This document shows positions 26,533 through 36,520 of a DNA stretch of 64,000 nt, piece after piece. The notes below the pieces were generated by a model that saw nothing but the letters and a program-made list of their open reading frames with translations, was not told the origin of the DNA and did not search any database. The position numbers and the translations under genes are program-made. Numbering within the stretch: position 1 is the first letter of the stretch; each line of letters begins with the position of its first letter. The stretch is from JAPKZH01 sp963715635 (lineage in GTDB: Bacteria; Acidobacteriota; Aminicenantia; Aminicenantales; UBA4085): assembly GCA_963715635.1 (NCBI GenBank), contig OY970261.1, positions 3,162,001-3,226,000 on the forward strand, in the 5' to 3' direction.

Positions 26533-29493
26533 TTATTTTTGCGGTGCGGAGGGCGCCGCCGGGCTCAGGTTCTTGAAGTTTAGCATCGCATTGAACACAA
26601 GGAAGAACGAGCCGTGCGTTTCGTGCCGCCACATGGGATTGAAGCTGAACATGACCACGTGACCGCTGCCCAGTGGGGCGTCAACGAGCGCGGGCGTGCT
26701 GGCCAGCTCTTCGCCGCCGGCCAAGCCGCCGCTGATCAGGAGATCATTGACGGCAGAGACGAAACGGATGATCGTCCTCGCCCGGATTACCGCAGCCCCA
26801 GGCCCTCTCCCTTCGGGCTGAGCGCTCTCCTTCTCCATCTTCCGGAATTCCTCGACGGATGCCTTGCCGATGTCCCGCGGCCTGCCCTGAGGAATATCGG
26901 CGTCGTTGACTCCGCCGCGTCCCGACGGCCGACCTTGAGCCCCGCCCTGGGGCCCCATCATTCCGCCGCCGCCGCCGCCGCGACCGCCGAACCCTCCTCC
27001 CATGCCGAACACCGGCGACTGGCTGAAGTACACGCCCAGCGTATCGTCATATCCATAGACGATGGGGCTCGTCTTATCAGAGACCTCAGCCTTGTATATG
27101 CTGCCGCGCGCCCAGAGGTTCGTCGTGGTCCGGATGGAGGTGCCCCCGGCCAGTCCGAACTGGACCGGCAGTGCAGAGCTGCCGGCGAGCGTGATGAACA
27201 GGCCGCCGTCCTTGATGAAATCGCGCAGATGGAGCACGCCCTCAAGCTCGATACCACCGCGCATGTCGTCGGTAGAATCCTCAACGCCGATGTTGGGAGT
27301 GAGGACCGTTTTCTTCCAAGGGATCGGCTTGTCGCCGGCGACTCCCGAAAGGATGCTCAGGGCGTCTCCGGACGCAGGGCCAAACAGGATCACATCATAT
27401 CTGTCACGGAGCCGGGCGTTGTCGCGGACAGAATGGACCGAGATATATTCGTAAGGGATCTGGAGCTCATCGAGCGCGATGCGCACCCATCCCTCGGTCT
27501 GGGTGGTCTGCCAGGTATGCATGACGGCGATGCGAGGCACACTCACCTCATGAACGGGAACGTCCGGGACCGCTGGGACGGCGTAGATTTGTAGTCCATA
27601 CTGCTTCCCGGCCTCATCCAGCAGGCTTTCGAGGTTCCCGGAATTCTCGCTCGCTTTGATGATGAAAGCTCCGGCATTGAATTTCTTGCCGTTCGACTCG
27701 AAGGCTTTTTCCGCGGCTTTGATCTTCAAGTCTTTGTATTTGAACCGGAACGAGGCGATGGCGTTGTCCGCATTGTGGTTGAGGAGGAAAGCCTGGGCGG
27801 GACCGGTTAAAGAGACAGCGCGGGCCAATCCACCGGGAGCCTGGACCTCGCCTTTGACCAGGGTCATGGGAACCGAGAGCACAGAGACATCATCGACGCG
27901 CACCGTCTTCACGTTGAAGAGCGGCCCCAAGGTCCAGCCGACGTCGTCGTAGGGACGCGGATCGTTGATGTTGAAATATTGCTTGTCGAGAAGCATGTCC
28001 GCCATTCGGGAATACGGCTGGTCCATCCGGACGACATAGCTTTTAGCCGGATATTCGATGTCCCCCAATTTGAAAGCTTTGTCCGCACTATTCACTTCCA
28101 CGCCTTGAGCCTGAAGCAGCCGAAGGAGGCGCGCCTGCTGGCCAAGCCTCGGGTCGTTATGGGGAAAGATGTAGGCGGCCGGGCCTTCATTCTTGGCCTT
28201 GGCCACGGACCGCTTGCTCTTGAGGTAGAAATTCTCCAAGAATCGTTCGCGGTTCGCCGCGATATAGTTCATGCCGATGAGAATAGCGCTTTGTTGCATG
28301 TTGACGTTGTTGCGAATCGACCACACGGTGGATGCCACGGGAGGGTTCGGACGGAACCAGGCCCGGTCCGGACTGGCGCTAATGATCCGCGTGCTGGCGT
28401 CGCCAGCTCCTTGGGTCTCGTAGAAACGGCCGATGGCGTTGTGCCCGTTAGCCGCATAGAACGCGTAATTCGGCGCCCATCCGTCATAGAACCCGTGCGT
28501 CCAGACGCCGGGCACGCCTTCCCGGGTCATGCCGTCGATTTCCTGATAGGCCAGCTGGTGCCACTCGTCGACGACGATCGGGTCCAGCCAGGCATTATAG
28601 GGACCCGTCCCGGTGGAAATGTACAGGAATGAGACGGATTCATGGAGATCGTGCATAACTTGGGGATGATAGTCGAGCTCGACTTTCATAATGTTTTTGG
28701 ACAACGCCAGGGCCAGGCCGATATTGTCCCGGTTGTCGTCATGAGCGACGTACTTCCCCCACCAAAGAGGGCTTCTCGGCAGAGTGGCCTTGGGGTCCTT
28801 GCGCGGGGCCATGGCCAAGTCTACATATTTGTCGCGGCCGTCCACCTCGAGAATGGGGGTGATCATGACGATTGAGTTCTCGCGGATAGTCTTGATGAAC
28901 GGCGAATCGTCGACCGCGATGCGGTAGGCGAGCTCCATCAGCATCTCGCACGAGCCCGTCTCTCCAGAATGCATGCCGCCCGTCGCCCAGTACATAGGCT
29001 TGCCCTGCTTGATCAGGTTTTGAGCAACCGCATCGGTGATCTGCCGAGGGTCGGCCAACTTGGCGGTGATGTCTTTATAGCGGCCGAGGTTCTTGATCGT
29101 GGCTTCGTCGGCGACGACGGTCAGGATCCAGTCCCGCCCCTCCTCCGTCTTGCCAATCGTGAAAACTTTGACTCTCGGCGACGCCTTCTCGAGAGCCCTC
29201 ATGTATTTATACACATCTTGTGAATAGCTGAGGATATTGGGCGCTCCCACGATGTGACCCAGGACTTCGAGGGGCGTGGGCACTCCCGCCTTATACGGCA
29301 TGTAATTCACATATTTCGTGGAAAAATGCGGATCGGTCGTGAACTCACGGATCTTCTTCGTATACTCTTCATGGTTCTTCTGAGGATAAGCCGTGGTGAA
29401 GACAAGAAGCAGCGCCAGGCCGAGCGCCAGAGGCGCCTTGACTGCCTTTGCGCGCCGGATGAAACGGACAATGACGAACGGAAATGATCTCAT
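26533..29493 (-). CDS. Exported M14-family zinc carboxypeptidase-like protein
   Basis: 986 residues with signal peptide (APLALGLALLLVFTTAYP). The M14 zinc ligands H175 and E178 lie in GGMHSGETG. The third-ligand histidine is probably in DYHPQVMHDLHESVSF, about 90 residues later. ILTVVADEATI before it and PILEVDGRDKY after fit the fold. The long C-terminal half includes a glutamine-amidotransferase-like segment (YDVILFGPASGD) and a Gly/Arg/Met-rich stretch (about residues 820-860). The start has AGGAGGAGG about 5 bases ahead. It diverges from the S9 peptidase and ends in a clear terminator. Likely role: degradation of extracellular peptides. Confidence 0.9.
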   Translation of the reverse strand: MRSFPFVIVRFIRRAKAVKAPLALGLALLLVFTTAYPQKNHEEYTKKIREFTTDPHFSTKYVNYMPYKAGVPTPLEVLGHIVGAPNILSYSQDVYKYMRALEKASPRVKVFTIGKTEEGRDWILTVVADEATIKNLGRYKDITAKLADPRQITDAVAQNLIKQGKPMYWATGGMHSGETGSCEMLMELAYRIAVDDSPFIKTIRENSIVMITPILEVDGRDKYVDLAMAPRKDPKATLPRSPLWWGKYVAHDDNRDNIGLALALSKNIMKVELDYHPQVMHDLHESVSFLYISTGTGPYNAWLDPIVVDEWHQLAYQEIDGMTREGVPGVWTHGFYDGWAPNYAFYAANGHNAIGRFYETQGAGDASTRIISASPDRAWFRPNPPVASTVWSIRNNVNMQQSAILIGMNYIAANRERFLENFYLKSKRSVAKAKNEGPAAYIFPHNDPRLGQQARLLRLLQAQGVEVNSADKAFKLGDIEYPAKSYVVRMDQPYSRMADMLLDKQYFNINDPRPYDDVGWTLGPLFNVKTVRVDDVSVLSVPMTLVKGEVQAPGGLARAVSLTGPAQAFLLNHNADNAIASFRFKYKDLKIKAAEKAFESNGKKFNAGAFIIKASENSGNLESLLDEAGKQYGLQIYAVPAVPDVPVHEVSVPRIAVMHTWQTTQTEGWVRIALDELQIPYEYISVHSVRDNARLRDRYDVILFGPASGDALSILSGVAGDKPIPWKKTVLTPNIGVEDSTDDMRGGIELEGVLHLRDFIKDGGLFITLAGSSALPVQFGLAGGTSIRTTTNLWARGSIYKAEVSDKTSPIVYGYDDTLGVYFSQSPVFGMGGGFGGRGGGGGGMMGPQGGAQGRPSGRGGVNDADIPQGRPRDIGKASVEEFRKMEKESAQPEGRGPGAAVIRARTIIRFVSAVNDLLISGGLAGGEELASTPALVDAPLGSGHVVMFSFNPMWRHETHGSFFLVFNAMLNFKNLSPAAPSAPQK

Positions 29494-29648
29494 AAGCCTC
29501 CTCCTTTCCGATGATTGTGATTAAGCCATTAATACATTTTTTTTAATGACGGGTCAAGAAGAAGAAAACATTGAATTATAGTGTCATATCCATAATAATT
29601 TGGAGACTCGCACCGAATTCTCACGAAATGTTTTTGAGGAGGGAAGGC

Positions 29649-32420
29649 ATGAGAATCTGTAAAAATCATTACCGCATCCTGGCTCTAATCCTTGTCCTCG
29701 CCTGTGCCGCTTCTCTGGCGGCGCAGACGCCGAAGGCCAAAAAAGTCCTTACGCTCGAGGACTATCCCCGCTGGACGCATATCGCCTCGGCCGCCATTTC
29801 GCCGGACGGATCCTGGTTTGGCTACAGCCTGAGGCCGAACGGCGGCGATGAAACACTCCATTTCAAGAGCCTTGCCGCGGAGAAGACTTATGAGATCGCG
29901 GGCGGCTCCCGTCCCATATTCTCGCGCGATTCCAAATGGGCGGCCTATACGATCAGCCTGCCCAAGGCCGAAGCGGACAAGCTCCGCAAGGAGAAAAAGC
30001 CTGTCCCCCAAAAAGCCGAGCTCCTCAACCTGGCCACGGGCGAAAAATTCACCATCGAGAACGCCGCCTCGCTCCTCTTCTCCAATGACTCGAAATGCTT
30101 CGCCGTCAAAAAACCGAAACCCGAAGGTGACTCAAAATCCTCCGGCACGGACCTCGTCCTGCGGCGGCTCGATACCGGCTCGGTGCTGCTCATCGGCAGC
30201 GTCGGCGAATTCGTCTTCAACAAACCCGGCCGCCTTTTAGCCTATACCGTGGACGCCGCCGACAAGAAAGGCAACGGCCTCTATCTTCTGGAACCGGCTT
30301 CCGGCCAGCTCGACCTGCTCGATTCGGCCGAAATTGAATACAGCCGCATCGCCTGGGACCGAGCGGGCACGGCCCTCGCCGCCCTCAAGGGAGCGAAGAA
30401 AAAAGGCGTCGTCCAGAAAGATAACGCGCTCGTCGCCTTTATCGGCCTGGGCACGCCGGCTAAAGGAACGACCGCCCCGCCCGTACGCATTGATTATGAT
30501 CCAGCCAAGGACCCGAATTTTCCAAAGGACATGGTCCTTTCCGAAAAAGGACAGGCCGAAGGCAGGCGCGCCGTGACCGAGGAAGCCGGGAATGCCGCCC
30601 TATCTTGGAGTGATGACCTATCGAGGATCTTCTGCGGCATTAAAGAGCAGGAGAAGGAGCCCGAGGAAAGCAAGGACAAGCCGCCGGTCGCCAATGTGGA
30701 TGTCTGGCACTGGAAGGACGAGCACATCCAGTCCGAGCAAATGATCCGCGCCGAAAGCGACCGGAACTTCGCCTCCCGGTCGGTCTATCATGTGAAGGAA
30801 AAGAAGTTTCTCCGGCTTGCCGACGAGAAGATGCGGACCGTAGCGATAACGCGGGACGGCCGCTGGGGTATCGGCCGCGATGACAAGCCCTACCTCACCG
30901 ATGTCGAGACTCTCCAAGCCGATTATTATGCGGTCAACACCGCATCCGGCGAACGCAAGCCGATCGTCAAGGGGATCCGGCGGCCGCTGGGCGACTCGCC
31001 GGACGGCCGCCATTTCCTTTACATGAAAGACAAGCAGCTCTGGCTTTACTCGTTCGATACCGGCAAGACAACGAATATCTCAGAAAAATCGGGCGTCAAT
31101 TTTGCCGATGACGAGGACGACCATCCCGAGGAAAAACCGGCTTACGGTGTCGGCGGCTGGACAAGGGACGGAAAAGCCGTGATCATGAACCATAAATATG
31201 ACCTCTGGCTCCTCCCCTTGGACGGCGCCGCTCCCCGCAATATCACGTCCGGCATCGGCGATAAAGAAGAAATCCGCTTCCGATACATCCGGCTGGATCC
31301 CGAGGAATATTTCATCGACGCGTCCAAGCCGCTCCTCCTGTCCTCGTATGGCGAGCGGACCAAAAAATCCGGCTTCTACTCGCTTCAGGTCGGCGCCGCT
31401 CCCCGCAAGCTCATCTTTGAAGACAGGGCGTTCGGCATGCCGATGAAGGCGAGAAGCGCTGACCGTGTCATTTACACGACCGAGACGTTTGTCGATTTCC
31501 CCGACTATTACGTCAGCGCTCTGGATTTCGCCGCACCAAAGAAAATCACGGACGCCAACCCGCAACAGGCTGATTATGCCTGGGGCAGCCGCGTTCTCGT
31601 CGATTATCAGAACAGCAAAGGCCGGAAGCTCCAGGCCACGCTGACCTTGCCGGCAGGATACGAAAAGGGCCGCCGCTACCCGATGGTCGTCTATATCTAC
31701 GAAAAACAATCGCAGGCGCACCATCGGTATTCCATGCCGACCTACGACGACCGGCCGCATATGTCAACATACGCCTCGGACGCGTATCTCATCCTGATGC
31801 CGGATATCGTCTACGAAATCGGGAAACCAGGAACGTCTGCCCTCGACTGCGTGACGAGCGCCGTGAAAAAGACGATCGAGCTCGGCTACGCCGATCCCAA
31901 GCGTGTCGGCCTCCAGGGTCACAGTTGGGGCGGGTACGAGGCGGGGTTCCTTGTCACACAGACCGACCTTTTCGCGTGTGTCGTGGCCGGCGCGCCGCCT
32001 TCGTCGGTCGCCATCGAGTTCAACCAGGTCTTCAAGGGCAGCGGCAACAACAACCACAGTTACTATGAGCGCAGCCAGGGCCGCATGGGCACGAACCCAT
32101 GGAAAGACCCGGCGCTCTTCGACAGCCAGTCCGCGATCCGGCAGGCGGAGAATATCCAATCGCCGTTATTGCTCCTCCACGGCACGGACGACGGGTCGGT
32201 GGACTGGATCGAATCGCTCGAGTACTACAATGCCGCGCGCCGGCTGGGAAAGCAGGTGATCTTCCTGTCCTACCCCGGAGAGCCGCACCACCTGGCCAAG
32301 GAGGAAAACCAAAAGGACTTCCTGACCCGGATGAAGCAGTACTTCGACCACTACCTCAAGGACGCCCCCGCGCCGGACTGGATGGTGGACGGCATCTCGT
32401 TCCTCAAGAAAAAGAAATAA
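29649..32420 (+). CDS. Exported S9-family peptidase (prolyl oligopeptidase superfamily)
   Basis: 923 residues from the ATG at 29649, chosen because GGAGGGAAGG lies directly upstream; a longer frame from 29571 lacks a site and would hide the signal peptide (ILALILVLACAASLAAQ). An N-terminal propeller region (WTHIASAAISPDGSWFGY and similar blades) is followed by the alpha/beta-hydrolase domain. The nucleophile is S759 in GHSWGGY, with Asp in LLLHGTDDGSVDW and His in PGEPHHLAKE. The catalytic triad is complete. The protein is expected to cleave oligopeptides in the periplasm or outside. It is divergently arranged with the M14 gene, an arrangement fitting joint control. Confidence 0.93.
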   Translation: MRICKNHYRILALILVLACAASLAAQTPKAKKVLTLEDYPRWTHIASAAISPDGSWFGYSLRPNGGDETLHFKSLAAEKTYEIAGGSRPIFSRDSKWAAYTISLPKAEADKLRKEKKPVPQKAELLNLATGEKFTIENAASLLFSNDSKCFAVKKPKPEGDSKSSGTDLVLRRLDTGSVLLIGSVGEFVFNKPGRLLAYTVDAADKKGNGLYLLEPASGQLDLLDSAEIEYSRIAWDRAGTALAALKGAKKKGVVQKDNALVAFIGLGTPAKGTTAPPVRIDYDPAKDPNFPKDMVLSEKGQAEGRRAVTEEAGNAALSWSDDLSRIFCGIKEQEKEPEESKDKPPVANVDVWHWKDEHIQSEQMIRAESDRNFASRSVYHVKEKKFLRLADEKMRTVAITRDGRWGIGRDDKPYLTDVETLQADYYAVNTASGERKPIVKGIRRPLGDSPDGRHFLYMKDKQLWLYSFDTGKTTNISEKSGVNFADDEDDHPEEKPAYGVGGWTRDGKAVIMNHKYDLWLLPLDGAAPRNITSGIGDKEEIRFRYIRLDPEEYFIDASKPLLLSSYGERTKKSGFYSLQVGAAPRKLIFEDRAFGMPMKARSADRVIYTTETFVDFPDYYVSALDFAAPKKITDANPQQADYAWGSRVLVDYQNSKGRKLQATLTLPAGYEKGRRYPMVVYIYEKQSQAHHRYSMPTYDDRPHMSTYASDAYLILMPDIVYEIGKPGTSALDCVTSAVKKTIELGYADPKRVGLQGHSWGGYEAGFLVTQTDLFACVVAGAPPSSVAIEFNQVFKGSGNNNHSYYERSQGRMGTNPWKDPALFDSQSAIRQAENIQSPLLLLHGTDDGSVDWIESLEYYNAARRLGKQVIFLSYPGEPHHLAKEENQKDFLTRMKQYFDHYLKDAPAPDWMVDGISFLKKKK

Positions 32421-32536
32421 AAATGGCACCCCTTGAACAGAGCCGAAGGCAAGCCCGCCGGCAAAGGTGTTGCTATCGTTTATTGTCTAATAGTGTGTAA
32501 AGAATAAGGATACGAAAATCCGTAAGGATGTGGCTC

Positions 32537-33694
32537 ATGAATAAAAAAACAATTGTGATTATCTTGGTCTTGATCGTTGTCGTCGGCGCCGGGCTTGGCT
32601 TGATTTTGATCAAAAGCAGCTCAAATAAACCCAAGCTGAAAACAACAACCGTGACCCGGGGAGACATCGAGGCTATTGTGGTCACCACCGGTACCTTGGA
32701 CCCCGTGACCATGGTCGAGGTGGGCAGTGAGATTTCAGGAGTGATCAAAAGCATCGCCGTGGACTACAATTCCCACGTTCAGAAAAGCCAGGTTCTGGCC
32801 GAGCTTGATAAGGCGTCCTTTGAGGATGCCTTGAAAGAAAACGAAGCCAATTATCGAGTGGCACAGGCCGCCCTGGACAAGGCCAAGGTCGCCCTCGACG
32901 AAGCCAAGAAGTCCTACGACCGGGCGATGGATCTTTTCAAGAAAAACATGATCTCTGCAGAAGACAAGGAGGCGGCTGACGAACAATACGAGAGCGCTAA
33001 GGATGACGTCAAGGTCGCCCAGGACGGAGTGCAGGTCGCCAAGTCGGAGCTCGATTCCAGCCAAGTCAACTTGACCAAGACCACGATCCGCTCGCCGATC
33101 GACGGCGTTGTTTTCTCCCGGGATGTCAACATCGGCCAGGCAGTCGCCTCAAAGTTCCAGACTCCGGTTCTCTTCAAGCTTGCCGATGACCTGAGCAAGA
33201 TGAGAGTGGAGTGTGCCGTGGATGAGGCGGATGTCGGCAAGGTCAAAGAAGGCCAGAGAGTCCGTTTCTCTGTGGAAGCGTTCCCCGAAGAAACGTTCAA
33301 CGGACGCGTTCTCCAGATCAGGGATGAGCCCGACACATCGGAGAACGTCGTTACCTATACGACCATCGTGGAGGTTTCTAATCCCGAGACCAAGCTGATG
33401 CCGGGCATGACGGCGACGGTGTCCATCGTCACGGCCGAAGCTCGAAATGTCTTGAAGATCCCCAACGGAGCCTTAAGATATCGACCGGCGGGGGCACCGC
33501 CGGGGCCCAGCGATAAGCCGACAGATAAGCCCGGTCTGAAGCAGGCCGGAGGCAAAAAAATTCCTTTTGTCTGGGTCCAAGGACCGAATAAGAAATTGAC
33601 GCCCGTTCTGATCACGACGGGGATCACAGACAACGTTTATACGGAAGTCGTGAGCGGAGACCTCAAAGAAGGGGACATCATCGTTACAGGTTAG
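32537..33694 (+). CDS. MacA-like periplasmic adaptor (HlyD/RND-MFP family)
   Basis: 385 residues. A membrane anchor (IVIILVLIVVVGAGLGLIL) is followed by a lipoyl half-motif (VGSEISGVIKSIAVDYNSHVQ), an alpha-hairpin coiled coil (about residues 95-165), a second lipoyl half (TTIRSPIDGVVFSRDVN) and beta-barrel and membrane-proximal domains (VRFSVEAFPEETFNG, MPGMTATVSI). The family joins an inner-membrane transporter to a TolC-type channel. No MacB-type ABC permease or ATPase follows, which is unusual. I choose ATG 32537 over 32528 because AAGGA lies 8 bases before it. Confidence 0.9.
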   Translation: MNKKTIVIILVLIVVVGAGLGLILIKSSSNKPKLKTTTVTRGDIEAIVVTTGTLDPVTMVEVGSEISGVIKSIAVDYNSHVQKSQVLAELDKASFEDALKENEANYRVAQAALDKAKVALDEAKKSYDRAMDLFKKNMISAEDKEAADEQYESAKDDVKVAQDGVQVAKSELDSSQVNLTKTTIRSPIDGVVFSRDVNIGQAVASKFQTPVLFKLADDLSKMRVECAVDEADVGKVKEGQRVRFSVEAFPEETFNGRVLQIRDEPDTSENVVTYTTIVEVSNPETKLMPGMTATVSIVTAEARNVLKIPNGALRYRPAGAPPGPSDKPTDKPGLKQAGGKKIPFVWVQGPNKKLTPVLITTGITDNVYTEVVSGDLKEGDIIVTG

Positions 33695-33730
33695 GAATCA
33701 AAGGGTTATCTAGTTCGATACGGCAAGATC

Positions 33731-34162
33731 TTAAAATTTATGGGGGAGTTTCCATAAGGGATAGAAGCTGATCAGGCTGCGCTCGTCAAAAGCTCTGATC
33801 TGGAGCAGGCCCGGCCATCCGCCTCTCATTCCAAGAGATTGAATTGAAAGTTTTTCATCATAGACCAAGGTGTCGATGATGCCCTTGTATTCCAATGTTA
33901 CGATATTCCCATTGGCCGACCAGCGTCCCGGGATTTTTTCTTCCACACGATTGTCATGCTCACCTGCCGCCCATGTCTCCATGATGATTTCAGCGACGCC
34001 GCCCTCTTTGAGGTTCAACGTCACAGCCCGCTCGGACTCCGTGACGGTTTGATAGGATCCTACGATCGCCGACCGCCCGCCGCAACCCGTGGACAGAAGG
34101 ACGGTGACAACTAGGGCGGCCCAAAGAAAACGATTCGCCAGGCGACTCTTTTTGTTTGACAT
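33731..34162 (-). CDS. Small lipoprotein of unknown function
   Basis: 143 residues from ATG 34162 (Met 15 of the longest frame). The signal peptide WAALVVTVLLSTGC has its lipobox cysteine at 27, at a normal distance, which supports this start. The mature part reads like a small beta-sandwich of the kind seen in META/lipocalin-like stress lipoproteins (GSYQTVTESERAVTLNLKEGGVAEIIMETW, in shorter pieces), with IPGRWSANGNIVTLEYKG near the end. No function is assigned. It converges on the MacA-like gene (36 bases apart) and diverges from the M28 gene. Confidence 0.65.
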   Translation of the reverse strand: MSNKKSRLANRFLWAALVVTVLLSTGCGGRSAIVGSYQTVTESERAVTLNLKEGGVAEIIMETWAAGEHDNRVEEKIPGRWSANGNIVTLEYKGIIDTLVYDEKLSIQSLGMRGGWPGLLQIRAFDERSLISFYPLWKLPHKF

Positions 34163-34328
34163 GGTGCTTTCTCGATTCATAACAAAAGAGCGCCGACAAT
34201 GCAAACACTTGATAGTCCCTTCCCATGATTTTGAAAGAAAACGAGATACATCCTATTTGCTATTCTGCCATCTTCTGATTCAAAATAAGTCTTTCGTGTC
34301 TACGAGCGCCCGCCTCAGGAGGTCTGTC

Positions 34329-36428
34329 ATGAAACAAAGCCTAAAATTTTTGGCGGCTATTGGGGCCATTCTCCTCGTTCCTCTCCTTGTAGCAGCCCAG
34401 ATGACACCCTGGTTTCAGTGGACATTTCTCCCCCAAAACCAAATGGATTTGATTATCGGTGAGGCATCGGGGGAGACCGCCCTCAGCCACGTCATGGTCA
34501 TGGGAGGGAGCCCGCGCAAACGGAAGCCCGCTGAATACGCCGGGACGTTCATGGAAGCGCAGTATATCCTGGATCTTCTCAAAGAATACGGCTTGACCGA
34601 TGCCGCCATCGTCCGCTTCCCTGGGGGTGAGGCCTGGAACGGCATCTCCGGCGAGCTCTGGGAAGTGAAACCCGGCACCCAGAAAATCGCGTCTTACACC
34701 GACCTCCGCGCCGAGCTCGCCCAGGGCTCGAACAACGCCAACGTCACGGCCGACCTCGCTTGGGTCGGCGAGGGCGAGGCCAGGGATTTCGAGGGGCTGG
34801 ATGTCAAGGGCAAGATCGTCGTCACGTCCGGGTCGGCGCCGATGGTTCATCGCCTGGCCTGCCAGCAGAAGGACGCCGAGGGCGTGATCTCCTTTGCTTC
34901 GCCGCGGCCGCTCTTCGATCCCCTGAGCATTCCCTGGACGGACATCTACGGAACAAAGGAGAAGCCGGCCAAGTTCGCTTTTTATCTTCCCCCCCGCGAG
35001 GGCGTTATCCTCCGCGACCGGCTGAAGCGCGGCGAAAAAATCACCGTCCACGCCAAGGTCGAAGCCTCGAAACAGAGTTACGAGCTCCAGGACGTCGCTG
35101 CGACCATCGCCGGGACCGACCCGAACGCCAACGAAATCATCTTAACAGCCCACCTATTCGAGGGGTTCGTCAAGCAGGACGCCGACGATAATTTTTCCGG
35201 CTGCGCGGCCATCCTGGAAACCGCACGGACGCTCCAAACGTTGATCCAGGACGGGCGGCTGCCGCGTCCAAAGCGTACGATCCGCTTCCTGTGGGTGCCC
35301 GAATTTTCCGGGACCATTCCATATGTCAAAGCCAACAAGGACTTGATGCGACGGACGCTATGCAATATCAACCTGGATATGGTGGGCGTGCGATTGACCA
35401 AGAGCCTGGCCTTTTTCACCGTCATGCGTACGACTTACGGTAATCCGCATTACATCAACAACGTCATGGAGAATTACTATCGCTACGCCGGCGAGACCAA
35501 CCGCTCCTACGTTACGAATGGCATGTCCGGCACCTTCCAAAAAAGGATCATCGCTCCCAGCGGCAGCGAAGAGCCGATGTATTATTATGTGGGAACGCAC
35601 TTCGGTGCCTCGGACCACGAGGTCTTCAACGACTGGGGTGTGGGCGTGCCGGGTGTGGTCATGAATACCTGGCCCGATCAGTGGTATCATACATCCGGGG
35701 ACCGGCCTGACAAGCTCGACCCGACGCAGCTGAAACGGGCCGTCGTCATAACCGCTGCGGCGGCCTACACCATTGCCTCGGCCGACGGCCGGACGGCCGG
35801 CCAGATCGCGGCGGAAATCGTGAGCAATGCCTCCGCCCGCATCGGCCATCAGCTCGCCCGGGGGCTGGAGGAGCTCAAGAGGGCGGACAGGGAGCGGCTC
35901 CTCGCCATTTATAAAAAAGGACGGGCGTATATTGAGGCGGCCGCGATCAATGAGCGGGCTACGCTCGATTCCGTTCGGCAGCTCGCCGCAGATAAGACCA
36001 ACTTCGGCAAATACCTCGAAACGCAGAAGACCGCCGTCACCGGCATCGAACAGGCCGGCTTGAAAGCGTTCGAGAACAATATGCGGTTGACGGCCGTGCT
36101 CCTGGGGACCCAGCCGATCGCGCTCAAATTGTCCGATCTTGAAAAAAAGGCGGCCGCCGTCATCCCCAAACCAACGCCGAAAATCAAGGAGAGTGGCTAC
36201 GGGGGATATCAGGTGCTGATCCAAGAAGTCATTCGCCAGGCCGGCAAGGCCGGCGCTCCCCCGCCCCTCATGCGCGCGCCCGGCGAGATCCAGCTCCTCT
36301 GCGACGGCCGCAATAGCGCCTTCGATATCAAGAAGATGCTCGATACAGAGTTTCGCCAGGAAACCGGCCTGGAAGCGATCCTGGCCCATCTGGAAATATT
36401 GAAAAAGGCGGGATTAGTTACGTTTTAG
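34329..36428 (+). CDS. Exported M28-like peptidase with altered metal site and C-terminal extension
   Basis: 699 residues from ATG 34329, set by AGGAGGT 5 bases upstream. The longer frame from 34089 overlaps the lipoprotein and has no site. A signal peptide (ILLVPLLVAAQ) is present. The M28 pattern is recognisable: H275 (TAHLFEG), D287 (DDNFSG), E325 in VPEFSG, Asp in NINLDMVG and His in GASDHEVF. The second Glu of the usual E-E pair, a zinc ligand, is Phe (F326). A C-terminal region of about 200 residues ends in a winged-helix-like LLCDGRNSAFDIKKMLDTEF. Activity is likely but altered metal binding is possible. It heads a run of hydrolase genes. Confidence 0.85.
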   Translation: MKQSLKFLAAIGAILLVPLLVAAQMTPWFQWTFLPQNQMDLIIGEASGETALSHVMVMGGSPRKRKPAEYAGTFMEAQYILDLLKEYGLTDAAIVRFPGGEAWNGISGELWEVKPGTQKIASYTDLRAELAQGSNNANVTADLAWVGEGEARDFEGLDVKGKIVVTSGSAPMVHRLACQQKDAEGVISFASPRPLFDPLSIPWTDIYGTKEKPAKFAFYLPPREGVILRDRLKRGEKITVHAKVEASKQSYELQDVAATIAGTDPNANEIILTAHLFEGFVKQDADDNFSGCAAILETARTLQTLIQDGRLPRPKRTIRFLWVPEFSGTIPYVKANKDLMRRTLCNINLDMVGVRLTKSLAFFTVMRTTYGNPHYINNVMENYYRYAGETNRSYVTNGMSGTFQKRIIAPSGSEEPMYYYVGTHFGASDHEVFNDWGVGVPGVVMNTWPDQWYHTSGDRPDKLDPTQLKRAVVITAAAAYTIASADGRTAGQIAAEIVSNASARIGHQLARGLEELKRADRERLLAIYKKGRAYIEAAAINERATLDSVRQLAADKTNFGKYLETQKTAVTGIEQAGLKAFENNMRLTAVLLGTQPIALKLSDLEKKAAAVIPKPTPKIKESGYGGYQVLIQEVIRQAGKAGAPPPLMRAPGEIQLLCDGRNSAFDIKKMLDTEFRQETGLEAILAHLEILKKAGLVTF

Positions 36429-36520
36429 GCTAGTCCGAGCTTGTTTGTCTACGCTGATAAACATATAATTCATTCCTTCGTTTTAAAAAAAATGATTTAG
36501 TTGAATGGAGGTACGTCGTC

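Noticed and set aside
34089..34328. 80-residue N-terminal extension of the second M28 gene
   Set aside because: It runs antisense through the lipoprotein gene and would bury the signal peptide; a strong ribosome site supports the ATG at 34329.
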